DNA of 64,000 nucleotides, taken from assembly GCF_001610875.1 (NCBI RefSeq), contig NZ_CP011272.1, positions 1,097,988-1,161,987 of the forward strand. The letters run 5' to 3'. Both the position numbers and the translations under genes were made by a program. Shown one piece after another: positions 42,338 through 51,593 of the stretch (within the stretch, counting starts at the first letter, position 1; each line of letters opens with the position of its first letter). The notes beneath the pieces are model-generated. The model was not told where the DNA came from, searched no databases, and saw nothing but the letters and a program-made list of their open reading frames with translations. The DNA is from Pirellula sp. SH-Sr6A (GTDB lineage Bacteria > Planctomycetota > Planctomycetia > Pirellulales > Pirellulaceae).

Positions 42338-44936
42338 AATGTCCTCCCTCCGAGTCCGGTAACGTAAAGCAAAAAACGGATCCCGTCCCAGGTGATGACT
42401 CAATCCATATACGGCCGCCATGCCGATCCACAATCTTCTTGCAGACGGCCAGGCCTATCCCTGTCCCCGGATACTCCAACCGCGTGTGCAATCGTTGGAA
42501 CAGGACAAAGACCCTCGAAAAATATTCTGGATCGATCCCTATACCGTTGTCGGCCACCGATACCTGCCATTCGGCGATAAGCTTCGATGCCTTAATACGA
42601 ATATGAGGCTGTTTGCCCCCAGAAAATTTAATGGCATTCCCAATCAAGTTCTGGAATAACAATGACATTTGACTTTCGTCCGCCACCACGGTTGGAAGTG
42701 AATCGAGTTGTACGATCGCATGGGTTTCCTCGATCGATAGACGAAGGTTTTCCAATGCAGTTTGAACCGCATTCGCAAGCGGAATGCGTTGCGGGTGGCT
42801 CGTACGCTTATCCACACCCGAATACGCCAACAAATCTCGGATCAACAACTGCATTCTGCCAACACCGTCCACAGTATGTGTCATGAGCTCGCGAGCTCGC
42901 TCGTCGAGTTTGTTTCCATAGAGTTTATGAAGCAATTGAGTGCAACCTGCGACGGCTCGCAAAGGCTCTTGAAGATCGTGGGAGGCCACATATGCAAATT
43001 GCTGCAAATCGTCATTGCTCCTAGCTAAATCTTCTTGGATAAGCTTTAAGCTGGTCAAGTCAGTCATACCCCCAATCGCGCGGATCGCCTTTCCTGAGAC
43101 GTCTCGGAGAAGAAGCCCGCGAGTTCTCACAAAAGAGTAGCTTCCATTTTTGCAACGATATCGAAATTCGGACGTCCAATGTTCACTCCCACTGGTTATC
43201 GACTCAAAGAGGCTCGACACGACCGCCTCCCGATCTTCTGGGTGAACCCAGTCGGTCAGAGACTCGATGGAAGACGACACTTCTGATCGCAAATGACCGA
43301 AAAGATTCTCGTAGCCATCGTTCCACCAAAGCTCGTTCGTGGCGATGTTCCAATCCCAGATTGCGTCATTCGTAGCGCGAGCTAGCAACTGAAATCGCTC
43401 TGCACTCTCTCGCACGGCTTCCTCGGCACGCTTTCGGTCCGTGCAATCCTGGAAATAAACCGCTAATCCCTCTGGCGTTGGATATGCTTTGACGGAGAAC
43501 CAAGCTTGTAAGGGGGCATAGAACTCTTCAAACTCGACCGCCACCCTGGCCTGAACTGCCCGCCGAAACTTCGTTTCAAAACTGGAGCCAATCATGGAGG
43601 GGAACTCCGACCATACATTCGCACCCAACAATGATCCTCGGGTCTTCTGCAATAGATTCTCCGCCTCATTGTTCAAAAAAGTAAAACACCAACGGATATC
43701 CAGTGTGTAGAAGGCATCACTGATACTCTCCAATGTCTCCGCCAACCTGGCTTGAAGCTGTCGTTCTCGCTCCCTTGCACGCTTGGATTCGGTTACATCT
43801 TGATGTGCGCCTTGCACACGGATAACCCTTCCATCATCGCTCCTGACTGATTCGCCAATCGACCGTACCCATCGTCGATTCCCTTTCGCGGTCAGAATTT
43901 CTAACTCCAAATCAAACGGGGTTCCGTCCCTTGCACATCGCTCGAATGCTGAAAGGGCGACCTCTCGCGATTCCCATTTGTAAAATGCAATGGCCTCTCC
44001 CAAGTCTGGGGGCGATCCCCCGGCATACTCGAAGATCCCAAAAACCTCCTCCGACCAAGTTAACTTTCTTTCGGGAATCTCGACGGACCAAGCTCCCACA
44101 TGGCTGACTCGCGATGCCATCCTCAAATAGTCTCGACTTTGCGTTAACTCTTGCTCCGCAGCCTTTTGACGCGTTATGTCCTCTGCCACTCCAATAAGAT
44201 GGGTGCTGGTACCGTCCCCATGGCGCAACACCGAAACACCCACTCGCACCCAAACGATGGCGCCACTCTTGTGGAAGTACCTTTTTTCCAAGACGAAATG
44301 AGAAAACTTCTTGTTTAGCAAGTCGGATAAAAGTTGATGATTGTGAACCCTGTCATCGGGGTGTGTCAGAGAGACAAAATCGATTTGCATGAGCTCCTGT
44401 TCCGTGAAGCCAAGCATTCGACAATAGGCACTATTACAACGCACAAACTTTCCCGTTGTCGTCGTGACAGCGATGCCTACGGTGACATTCTCAAAAACGG
44501 CGCGAAGCTGTTCTTCGTTTGCACGCACCGCCTCCTCCGCAATCCTGCGTGCTCGCCGATTGCCGGCATCACGCACTTCGCGCTCGATCGCAGCCGGTAG
44601 ACGCACCAAGTTCGATTTGATTACGTAGTCAGCAGCGCCGGCCCGCATCATTTCTACGGCAAAACCCTCGTCGATCGTTCCTGAAACTACGATCACAGGA
44701 AGGTCCGGATTCTTTTCCTGAACCAATCGCAGGGCAGAGGGAGCGTCAAATCCGGGCAGAGAATGGTCGATCAATACGACATCCCAAGGCTCTAATTCGA
44801 GAACATTCGACATTGCTAGTGCGGATTCCACTCGCAAACTCGACAGCTCCAACCGAGCGCGGCGGAGCTCTAGAAGGAGCAATTCCGTATCGTCTGCCGA
44901 ATCCTCCACAATGAGCACGCGGAGCTGTTTTGTCAT
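42327..44936 (-). CDS. REC-PAS sensor histidine kinase (phytochrome-type HisKA)
   Basis: This 869-residue soluble kinase starts at the ATG at 44936, one base from the upstream receiver gene; an ATG at 44963 would overlap it by 26 bases. An N-terminal receiver (DVVLIDHSLPGFDA) is followed by four PAS/PAC units, recognised at VFENVTVGIAVTTTTGKFVR, ASRVSHVGAWSVEIPERKLT, SISDAFYTLDIRWCFTFLNN and RATNDAIWDWNIATNELWWN. The phospho-His motif FAYVASHDLQEPLRAVAGC belongs to the phytochrome-like HisKA class. The HATPase domain has NLIGNAIKFSGG, DNGIGIDPEYF and GTGIGLAVCKKIV. Each such kinase in this cluster is paired with an Rcp-type receiver. Confidence 0.92.
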   Translation of the reverse strand: MTKQLRVLIVEDSADDTELLLLELRRARLELSSLRVESALAMSNVLELEPWDVVLIDHSLPGFDAPSALRLVQEKNPDLPVIVVSGTIDEGFAVEMMRAGAADYVIKSNLVRLPAAIEREVRDAGNRRARRIAEEAVRANEEQLRAVFENVTVGIAVTTTTGKFVRCNSAYCRMLGFTEQELMQIDFVSLTHPDDRVHNHQLLSDLLNKKFSHFVLEKRYFHKSGAIVWVRVGVSVLRHGDGTSTHLIGVAEDITRQKAAEQELTQSRDYLRMASRVSHVGAWSVEIPERKLTWSEEVFGIFEYAGGSPPDLGEAIAFYKWESREVALSAFERCARDGTPFDLELEILTAKGNRRWVRSIGESVRSDDGRVIRVQGAHQDVTESKRARERERQLQARLAETLESISDAFYTLDIRWCFTFLNNEAENLLQKTRGSLLGANVWSEFPSMIGSSFETKFRRAVQARVAVEFEEFYAPLQAWFSVKAYPTPEGLAVYFQDCTDRKRAEEAVRESAERFQLLARATNDAIWDWNIATNELWWNDGYENLFGHLRSEVSSSIESLTDWVHPEDREAVVSSLFESITSGSEHWTSEFRYRCKNGSYSFVRTRGLLLRDVSGKAIRAIGGMTDLTSLKLIQEDLARSNDDLQQFAYVASHDLQEPLRAVAGCTQLLHKLYGNKLDERARELMTHTVDGVGRMQLLIRDLLAYSGVDKRTSHPQRIPLANAVQTALENLRLSIEETHAIVQLDSLPTVVADESQMSLLFQNLIGNAIKFSGGKQPHIRIKASKLIAEWQVSVADNGIGIDPEYFSRVFVLFQRLHTRLEYPGTGIGLAVCKKIVDRHGGRIWIESSPGTGSVFCFTLPDSEGGHYVI

Positions 44937-44937
44937 T

Positions 44938-45372
44938 TCAATACCCCAATGGCGGAGCTTCATTCAAAATCAGCCAGTAAACTTGAAGCTGACGAATTGC
45001 TTCGATAAACCCATCAAAATCGACGGGCTTCCGAACGTAACTGTTCGCTCCCAGGTTGTACCCCCTCACGACATCTTCGTCTTCTCTGGATGAAGTCAAA
45101 ATGACGATGGGCAATCGCTGGGTGCGCGTGTCGGATCGGATCCGTTTCAATACCTCATGTCCATCGATCTTGGGCAATTTCAGATCGAGCAAGACGACTT
45201 GGGGCAATATCTTCGGCTCGCTCACACCATCTCCCAACAGATAGAGGAGCGCCTCTTCACCATCCCGAACAACGATCACTTCGTTTGCTAACTTGCTTTT
45301 TCGAAATGCGAGGAGCGCGAGCTCTTCATCATCGGGATTGTCTTCTACCAACAAAATGACTTTACTACTCAC
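44938..45372 (-). CDS. Rcp1-type single-domain response regulator
   Basis: This 144-residue receiver-only protein has the acidic pair in ILLVEDNPDDEELA, phospho-acceptor Asp63 in VVLLDLKLPKIDGHEVL, ILTSSREDED and the Lys of YVRKPVDFDGF. It overlaps the upstream histidine kinase by eight bases and is one base from the downstream one. It is a paralogue of the receiver at 41885, and both end with a hydrophobic YWLI/FWFT-like tail typical of the Rcp1 group. Probable role: phosphate carrier or diffusible output of the paired kinase. Confidence 0.92.
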   Translation of the reverse strand: MSSKVILLVEDNPDDEELALLAFRKSKLANEVIVVRDGEEALLYLLGDGVSEPKILPQVVLLDLKLPKIDGHEVLKRIRSDTRTQRLPIVILTSSREDEDVVRGYNLGANSYVRKPVDFDGFIEAIRQLQVYWLILNEAPPLGY

Positions 45373-46507
45373 GGCTCCCCCCTCCTAAAGTAAACGAAAA
45401 CATGGCCCACTTCCCAAGCTCGCTTTGAGCCTTTACCGTCCCTCCATGACGATGAACGACTCTCTGAACGATCGCCAATCCAACCCCCGTTCCCGGGAAT
45501 TCCGCTTCGTGATGGAGCCTTTGGAAAGCACCAAATAGTTTTCCTGCATACTTTGGATCGAATCCAACACCATCGTCTCGTACAAAGTACTCCACACCCT
45601 TACCTTCGTCGCTCCGTCCGACAGTGATCGTGGCGTGGCTCTTCTTCGACGTGAACTTCCATGCGTTGTCCATCAGATTGCAAATCGCAATGCGCAATAG
45701 TCGTTCATCCCCTTCCACAATCAACTCGGACTGAATCGACATTTGGACGTTCCGCTCCGGATCTTGCCTCCTCAAGTCGTCGGCCACCTCGCAAGCGATC
45801 GAGCTCAAATCGACTAGTTCCAAGTTCATGTCAGCTCGGCCAAGTCGCGATAAATGCAGGAGATCATCAATGAGGTTTGCCATCCGTTGGCTATTAGCGC
45901 GAATGCGCTTTAAGTAATGGCGTGCTGTGTCATCCAAACGCTCCAAATACGCATCGTGTAATTCCCTCGAAAATCCGTCGATAGCTCTCAGGGGCGCTCG
46001 CAAATCATGTGATACCGAGTAACAAAATGCCTCCAGCTCCTGGTTCGCAACGACCAGCTGCGCGGTCCTCTCGCGTACCTTGTTCTCCAATTCGATGTTA
46101 AGCTGGTGGACTGCTTCGCGAGCCATTCGTTCGGCGGTCGCATCTTCCATTGCGAGTAGCACCATCGACGCGGGGTCGTCGTCCGCATAAATGCGTCGAG
46201 CATTGAGAACCAACTCCCGGCGTCCCACCCCAAGAAAATCGCGAGAGACTTCAAAGCCTTCGAAGGCTTCGCCAGTAGTCACGACCCGCAACAACATCTC
46301 TAGCAGCTCCGGAACCGCAAGTCCACCTTCCCGAAGCTCCATAAAAGAAGATCCCACAGCATCGCCTAATGCGATACCAAACGTTCCTTCAAATGCAGAA
46401 TTAGCCGCTCGAACCACCAAATGAGAATCGAGAACGACGAGCGGATGGCGGACCGTTTCGACGACGCTCTGCGCGAACGATCGAAGGGGTTGCCTTGGAA
46501 TCGTCAT
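45365..46507 (-). CDS. PAS-domain sensor histidine kinase
   Basis: This 380-residue cytoplasmic kinase has an N-terminal PAS domain (PLVVLDSHLVVRAANSAFEG, about 21-130). A coiled linker (LNIELENKVRERTAQLVVAN) follows, then the phytochrome-type phospho-His motif FCYSVSHDLRAPLRAIDG. The HATPase domain has NLMDNAWKFTS, DDGVGFDPKYA and GTGVGLAIVQRVVHRHGG. It is the first gene of the minus-strand signalling run and is followed in overlap by its Rcp-type receiver. No transmembrane helix is seen, so the signal is probably cytosolic. Confidence 0.92.
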   Translation of the reverse strand: MTIPRQPLRSFAQSVVETVRHPLVVLDSHLVVRAANSAFEGTFGIALGDAVGSSFMELREGGLAVPELLEMLLRVVTTGEAFEGFEVSRDFLGVGRRELVLNARRIYADDDPASMVLLAMEDATAERMAREAVHQLNIELENKVRERTAQLVVANQELEAFCYSVSHDLRAPLRAIDGFSRELHDAYLERLDDTARHYLKRIRANSQRMANLIDDLLHLSRLGRADMNLELVDLSSIACEVADDLRRQDPERNVQMSIQSELIVEGDERLLRIAICNLMDNAWKFTSKKSHATITVGRSDEGKGVEYFVRDDGVGFDPKYAGKLFGAFQRLHHEAEFPGTGVGLAIVQRVVHRHGGTVKAQSELGKWAMFSFTLGGGSRE

Positions 46508-46810
46508 GCCATTCCCTCATTGAAAATCGAAAATCCTTTCCTGACAGCATCCACGCATCAGTGCGTCAGGATACCACAACTCCCTACCGACATGCGTCTT
46601 GGGGATATCATCCCTTCGTCGTCGACAGTGACGTAAATGGGAGTCGCCCTCCAAGGCCACTTCAAACCAGACACTCCGAATAATCGGCCCCCTCGTCGTC
46701 TCAAGCGTCAATTTTTCTCGCAGTCGATCCCTTTGCATCCATTCGAATAACCTACATTCCAACGGCCGGAATTCGATCCTTTCGTGTTTTACTCAAGGTA
46801 CAAAACCGAC
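46508..46810. other. Divergent spacer of the signalling island
   Basis: This 303-base gap separates the divergent PAS kinase and HPt genes and should carry both promoters. No reading frame is convincing, and no clear operator or inverted repeat was noticed. Confidence 0.4.
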
Positions 46811-47236
46811 ATGCTGCACAACGCCATGCCATCCACAACCAGTCATCCCGTCTTCCATGACTCAGAGGATCGAACGGCCATCAATCTCGATATTTTGTCG
46901 AAGCATTGTCAAGGAAACATGGCATTCTCCCTCGCGCTGATGCAGGAACTGGAAAACTCGGCGGAAAACCATCTCGAGACTATTCGAAGCCACGCGGAAT
47001 TCCAAAATCTAAGCGGAGTCGGTGAAGCAGCACACTCCTTGAAAGGAGCAGCAGCCATCCTCGGCGCCGAACACTTGGCAGAACTCGCAGAACGTATTGA
47101 AAGCGGATCGGCAGAAGGCAACCGCGATCGCATCAAGATCTTGATCCAAGAACTTGACGTAGAGCTATCACGATGTTTGGAACAAATCCTCCAGATTCGG
47201 ACAAACGGACAAGTGTCGCCATCTGGTCCCCAATAA
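46811..47236 (+). CDS. Free histidine phosphotransfer (HPt) protein
   Basis: This protein has 141 residues from the ATG at 46811, which has AAGG twelve bases upstream; a GTG at 46784 is an alternative. The phospho-accepting histidine is His75 in EAAHSLKGAAAILGAEHL, the standard HPt helix motif, and the following AELAERIESGS completes the four-helix core. Stand-alone HPt proteins relay phosphate between hybrid kinases and receivers. The adjacent hybrid kinase (39066), which lacks its own HPt, and the REC-HDOD gene downstream are natural partners. Confidence 0.9.
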   Translation: MLHNAMPSTTSHPVFHDSEDRTAINLDILSKHCQGNMAFSLALMQELENSAENHLETIRSHAEFQNLSGVGEAAHSLKGAAAILGAEHLAELAERIESGSAEGNRDRIKILIQELDVELSRCLEQILQIRTNGQVSPSGPQ

Positions 47237-47332
47237 AGGAAACCTGGTTCCCGAAGTTTTCTCCTTCAGTCGCTGGCTGAAGCCGTTGTCAATGCCGTAG
47301 TCAATGCCCTTTTCTCTGTCGAGTAAGCAATT

Positions 47333-49021
47333 GTGGAAGACGCACCGCTCCGAGCCCTTATCGTCGATGACGAACCTGTAGCGCGCAGGGCCGTGACAAT
47401 GGCTCTCACAAACGAAGGCTTCCTATGCGAAACCGCCATTGACGGGAACGAGGCGATCTACAAGGTCCGCGATCAAAATTTTGATTTGGTCGTTACCGAT
47501 CTCCTGATGCCAAATAAACACGGGCACGCGCTCGCGGTGGATATTCTCTCGGAGTCAACCCATCGTCCCTTGATCGTTATTCACTCCAATGTGGATGAGC
47601 CGCGATTGACCAAAGATCTCATTCTTCGCGGTGTTGACGATATTATTTATAAGCCTACGAACTACTTTGCTTTTGCAGCAAAAATGAAAGGACTGGTTTG
47701 TCGACGCAAACGAATGGTTGATGAAGGCAGCTCACCGAACTCCACGAACTCTAACGAGTTTTCCGCGGGAGCATTAGTGCATGGCGCACCTGTAGCCAAT
47801 TCCGCCGCTATTAGCTTGGACGAGTTCGACAAACGCCTGGGGGAGATATCGCATATTCTCCCTGTATCCAATTCAGCTCTGGAACTGTTGAAATGCGTTC
47901 GCGCGACCCAATGCGATCTTCGTTTGGTAAATCAGATCGTATCCAATGATGCCGTGCTAACCGCAGAACTTCTTCGATTAGCAAACAGCCATGCGTACAA
48001 CCGAACGGGACGTCAATTCCGGGAATTGAACGAGGCCATCGCTCACGTTGGAACCAAACGACTTGGTGACATTGCCGTCGCCGTTTGCACGTTGGAAAGC
48101 ATGACCGATCTTGTCTTGCCATGGCTCGATAAGGATTTAGCCAGAAGACGTAGCCTTGCCACAAACTTGGCTATCGAAGCAATCTTTCGAAATAAAACGG
48201 ATACTCCGCATTATGACGCCGTTTCTTTTTGCGCGCTCATGCACCACTTGCGACACTTTGTTGTTGCGACCGCCTATGCCCCCTTGTACGAGAGTTTGGT
48301 CGCGAAGTGTCAGACGACATCGCGATCTCTCAATAGCTTGGAAAGCGAAACTTTCCCGCGACAACCAGCCGTCGCGACGGCCATTGTTCTTTCACATTGG
48401 GGGGTCCCAAATGAATTGCTGTTACCTCTGCAATACGCAGACCTCACATTCCGATCGATAGCGACGCTGCCCCGAACGATCAAATCCAGTGTCCTGCTTA
48501 TGAAATCGGTCGTCTTCTTCGCAGAAATGGCTCTTGGCAATTGGATGCCTTGGGAACTCATCGACTTCCCCTCGTCACAACTTCTTCGAGAAATTAACAT
48601 CCACAATCCTCAAGCGATTATTGAGGAGATTCGAGGTCGGCTGGAATCCATCAGGGAGGCTTCGTGCGATGCAATCGCTGATGCAACGGCAGCCATCCAA
48701 AAGCCCAACAGCTCGATTCCGTATTACTGCTGGGAAAAACAGGATTTTGATTTCCTTTCTGAAATCATTTCCCTGATAGGCGTGGACGTTCATCATGTCG
48801 AAGATGTGAAACAAGCGAGAAACGGCAAGATTCTGGTCAATTGCCTCCATTCCTCGACCTCGCCCCCCATTGCAGAATGGTCCTTAAATGCCAAAGAGGG
48901 TTGGTGCATGATGTGCGACCAGCGACCGACGGATGATTGGCTCCCGGTCGGAACGACAATTCCACTTCCCTCGAGCTTTCGCGCTCTTGAGCAAGCCATG
49001 GAACGCGTGCTCTCGATCTGA
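47333..49021 (+). CDS. Response regulator with HDOD output domain
   Basis: This 562-residue protein starts at a GTG at 47333, 96 bases after the HPt gene. The N-terminal receiver (1-125) has IVDDEPVARRAV, phospho-acceptor Asp56 in DLVVTDLLMPNKHG and Lys in IIYKPTNYF. An HDOD domain covers about 175-375, with LGEISHILPVSNSALELLKC, NDAVLTAELLRLANSHAYNR and ELNEAIAHVGTKRLGDIAVA. HDOD is a catalytically inactive HD-like signalling domain. The last 180 residues are not recognised. It probably reads out the phosphate carried by the neighbouring HPt protein. Confidence 0.87.
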   Translation: MEDAPLRALIVDDEPVARRAVTMALTNEGFLCETAIDGNEAIYKVRDQNFDLVVTDLLMPNKHGHALAVDILSESTHRPLIVIHSNVDEPRLTKDLILRGVDDIIYKPTNYFAFAAKMKGLVCRRKRMVDEGSSPNSTNSNEFSAGALVHGAPVANSAAISLDEFDKRLGEISHILPVSNSALELLKCVRATQCDLRLVNQIVSNDAVLTAELLRLANSHAYNRTGRQFRELNEAIAHVGTKRLGDIAVAVCTLESMTDLVLPWLDKDLARRRSLATNLAIEAIFRNKTDTPHYDAVSFCALMHHLRHFVVATAYAPLYESLVAKCQTTSRSLNSLESETFPRQPAVATAIVLSHWGVPNELLLPLQYADLTFRSIATLPRTIKSSVLLMKSVVFFAEMALGNWMPWELIDFPSSQLLREINIHNPQAIIEEIRGRLESIREASCDAIADATAAIQKPNSSIPYYCWEKQDFDFLSEIISLIGVDVHHVEDVKQARNGKILVNCLHSSTSPPIAEWSLNAKEGWCMMCDQRPTDDWLPVGTTIPLPSSFRALEQAMERVLSI

Positions 49022-49238
49022 TTCGTGAATGTGGACTCGCTCTCCTTAAAGCCCGTCTCGTCCATCTTAGACACCGTTTCACCATGTGGAATTTGAACGC
49101 CACAATGGCTCGGGCAGGCGAATTGCAATCAGCGCGGCGTGGGTATACCATTTTAGTCTGAGTTGATCTCGCCCCTCCCACCCTCGGCTCCCTTCCTTTC
49201 GCGAAGTCAAGTGACTTCACCAGGCTCGGTGAAACTCG

Positions 49239-51593
49239 ATGACGGTTCGAATCCCTCCCTCCCTTGCGCCCCGCTGGATGGTTAGTGCGTTCGCTTTATT
49301 GGTATTCGACTGCAGCCCGTCGTGGCTCTATGCGGATGATCCCCTCTGTCCGGTCACCCGAAGCAAGGCACATGTCGAGCGATTCTTCGATGAGGAAGTC
49401 TGGCCAAAAGTTCTTGAAGCAGAGTGTTTGCAATGCCACCGGTCCGGTGGAGACGCCGAACGGACCCGATTCATTCTTCGCGATCTCCGTCTTGCATCTG
49501 CAAAGGAAAGCAGCGAATGGCTCTCCCTCAATCGCCAAACGTTGGAGCGAGCTGCCCTCTGGAAGGCAGGCGATCGGTCGCTGCTCCTCGCAAAGGTCGT
49601 TGGCGAACTGGATCATGGGGGGGAACGCGTGCTGCAGCCAGAATCCACTGGCTACCGACTCCTCGAACAGTTCGTCCGTCACGTGAACCTACCAAGCTCC
49701 GATGCGCCCATGCTACCCGAAGGTGCATTCGAACAACGTCCCTTCTACGACGGAGTTGCAATGCTAGATGATCGCCGCTTGCTACGCCGAGCGATTTTGT
49801 CGCTCGCCGGCAGGTTTCCAACCAACGAAGAATTAAAGATCGTCGACGAGCATGGTATCGATGCCTTGCCACCAATCCTGGATGCGGTCATGCGCGAAGA
49901 GTCCTTCTACAAGCGAATAGCGGAGGCATTCAACGACATCTTTTTAACCGAGGGAATCGAGGGGAACGCGGACTCCACTGTCCTCTCTTACGAGCACTTC
50001 GAAAAGACCCGTCTTTGGTATCAGAAACACGATCTGAGCCATATTACTGATGCCAAAGAACGTGAGCAAGTAGGTTACAAACTAGCCAATGAGTACCGCT
50101 CGGCTTTGCTCGGCGAACCCATGAAGCTCATCGAGTATATCCTTCGAAGCAATCGTCCATTCACCGAGATTGTGACTGCCGATTACATCATGGTCTCGCC
50201 CTACTCCTCTCGAGGTTACGGCATCTTGGAAGAAGTGAAGGACCGATTCGCTAATCCCGACGACCCCTTCGAATACATCCCGGTCAAGCTTCGGGCCCTG
50301 GTTGGACGTAATAAATCGGAGAATCAAGAATCCGCGTCTGGCAACTATCCGCATTCTGGGATCTTGAGCACATTCCAATATCTCAGCCGATACCCAACCA
50401 CGGAAACAAATCGAAACCGCCTTCGGGCCAGGATGTTCTACCTGCACTTCCTGGGAGTGGACGTGCTGGAGCTTGCCGCGCGAGGATCCGATGCGGCAAC
50501 CGCGACTGCGCAATTCAAAATTCCTACCATGCAAGCACCTGAGTGTGTAGTCTGCCACAAGACTCTCGATCCCGTAGCTGGTCTGTTTCAGGACTACTGG
50601 AGATTTGATGCTAACTTTGCCATCTACGGTCGCCGCAAGGAAGGTTGGTTCAGCGACATGTTCGAGGCGGGATTTGAAGGAGAAAATCTTCCGGATCAAG
50701 AGCGGTGGCGAGCCCTTGCATGGCTAGGAGAGCGAACGGTAAAGGACCCGAGATTTGCCATCGCCATGACCGAGCATGCCTACTATGTATTGACAGGCCG
50801 CCGCTTACTCCAGCCACCCAAAGATATCGACGACCCACAGTTTGCTCACCGTCGACGCGCCTATCAAGAACAGCGCAAAGAGGTCCAGACAATCGCAGCG
50901 CGTTTCACGGAAACAGGATTCCAATTCAGACAGCTTCTGACCGACTGGATATTATCGGAAACCTATCGCGCTGATGGTCTTGCGACAGTCGAACGCTCGC
51001 CAGGTAGACTCGCTGAATTAGACGATTTGGGTGTGGTGCGGCTCTTGTCCCCCGAGCAGTTAGAGCGAAAGATTGAGGCTGTATTCGGTCACCCTTGGGG
51101 ACGTTTGAATGAGCAAACTGCAATGCTCTATGGTGGCATCGATTCCAAGGAAGTCACGGAAAGAGCGACCGACCCGAGCGGTGCAATGGGAGCCATCCAA
51201 AGAACCCTTGCCAACGATGTAGCGTGTCGCAATGTCGCGTTGGATTTCAGTCGTTCACCAGAAGATCGAATACTCTTTCCTAACATCGAGCCTGATCTCG
51301 TCCCGGGTTCCTCTCCGGAAACGGACCTTCGCATTCGTGAGGCAATCGTCCACTTGCATGATCGTATTTTAGGCCGCCTCGAAGAAGAGAACTCCGCCGA
51401 TGTTTCACGTACCTATGCGCTGTTTCTCGGTGTGATAGAAGATGCTCGAACCCAAGGCTCGTCGGAACCGCAGGAAATATGGAGCTGTCGCCAAGGTCTA
51501 GAGAAACCGGTCCCCGATCCCCATTACACGGTGCGTGCGTGGCGCGCCGTCGTTACCTACTTGCTGCGACGGCAAGAATTCCTATATGAGTGA
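49239..51593 (+). CDS. Planctomycete DUF1588-type c-type cytochrome-like protein
   Basis: This 784-residue exported protein begins with a signal sequence (MVSAFALLVFDCSPSWLYA). Two CxxCH heme-binding motifs are visible, CLQCHRSGG near residue 64 and CVVCHKTLDPVAGLFQDYWR near 437. The second is the DUF1588 signature. The rest follows the planctomycete pattern (LLRRAILSLAGRFPTNEEL, RPFTEIVTADYIMVSPYSSR, FRQLLTDWILSETYRADGL). The gene product is paired with a DUF1501 protein, as is usual in these bacteria. Function is unknown; an envelope redox or carbohydrate-degradation complex is a common inference. Its stop overlaps the next start. Confidence 0.85.
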   Translation: MTVRIPPSLAPRWMVSAFALLVFDCSPSWLYADDPLCPVTRSKAHVERFFDEEVWPKVLEAECLQCHRSGGDAERTRFILRDLRLASAKESSEWLSLNRQTLERAALWKAGDRSLLLAKVVGELDHGGERVLQPESTGYRLLEQFVRHVNLPSSDAPMLPEGAFEQRPFYDGVAMLDDRRLLRRAILSLAGRFPTNEELKIVDEHGIDALPPILDAVMREESFYKRIAEAFNDIFLTEGIEGNADSTVLSYEHFEKTRLWYQKHDLSHITDAKEREQVGYKLANEYRSALLGEPMKLIEYILRSNRPFTEIVTADYIMVSPYSSRGYGILEEVKDRFANPDDPFEYIPVKLRALVGRNKSENQESASGNYPHSGILSTFQYLSRYPTTETNRNRLRARMFYLHFLGVDVLELAARGSDAATATAQFKIPTMQAPECVVCHKTLDPVAGLFQDYWRFDANFAIYGRRKEGWFSDMFEAGFEGENLPDQERWRALAWLGERTVKDPRFAIAMTEHAYYVLTGRRLLQPPKDIDDPQFAHRRRAYQEQRKEVQTIAARFTETGFQFRQLLTDWILSETYRADGLATVERSPGRLAELDDLGVVRLLSPEQLERKIEAVFGHPWGRLNEQTAMLYGGIDSKEVTERATDPSGAMGAIQRTLANDVACRNVALDFSRSPEDRILFPNIEPDLVPGSSPETDLRIREAIVHLHDRILGRLEEENSADVSRTYALFLGVIEDARTQGSSEPQEIWSCRQGLEKPVPDPHYTVRAWRAVVTYLLRRQEFLYE

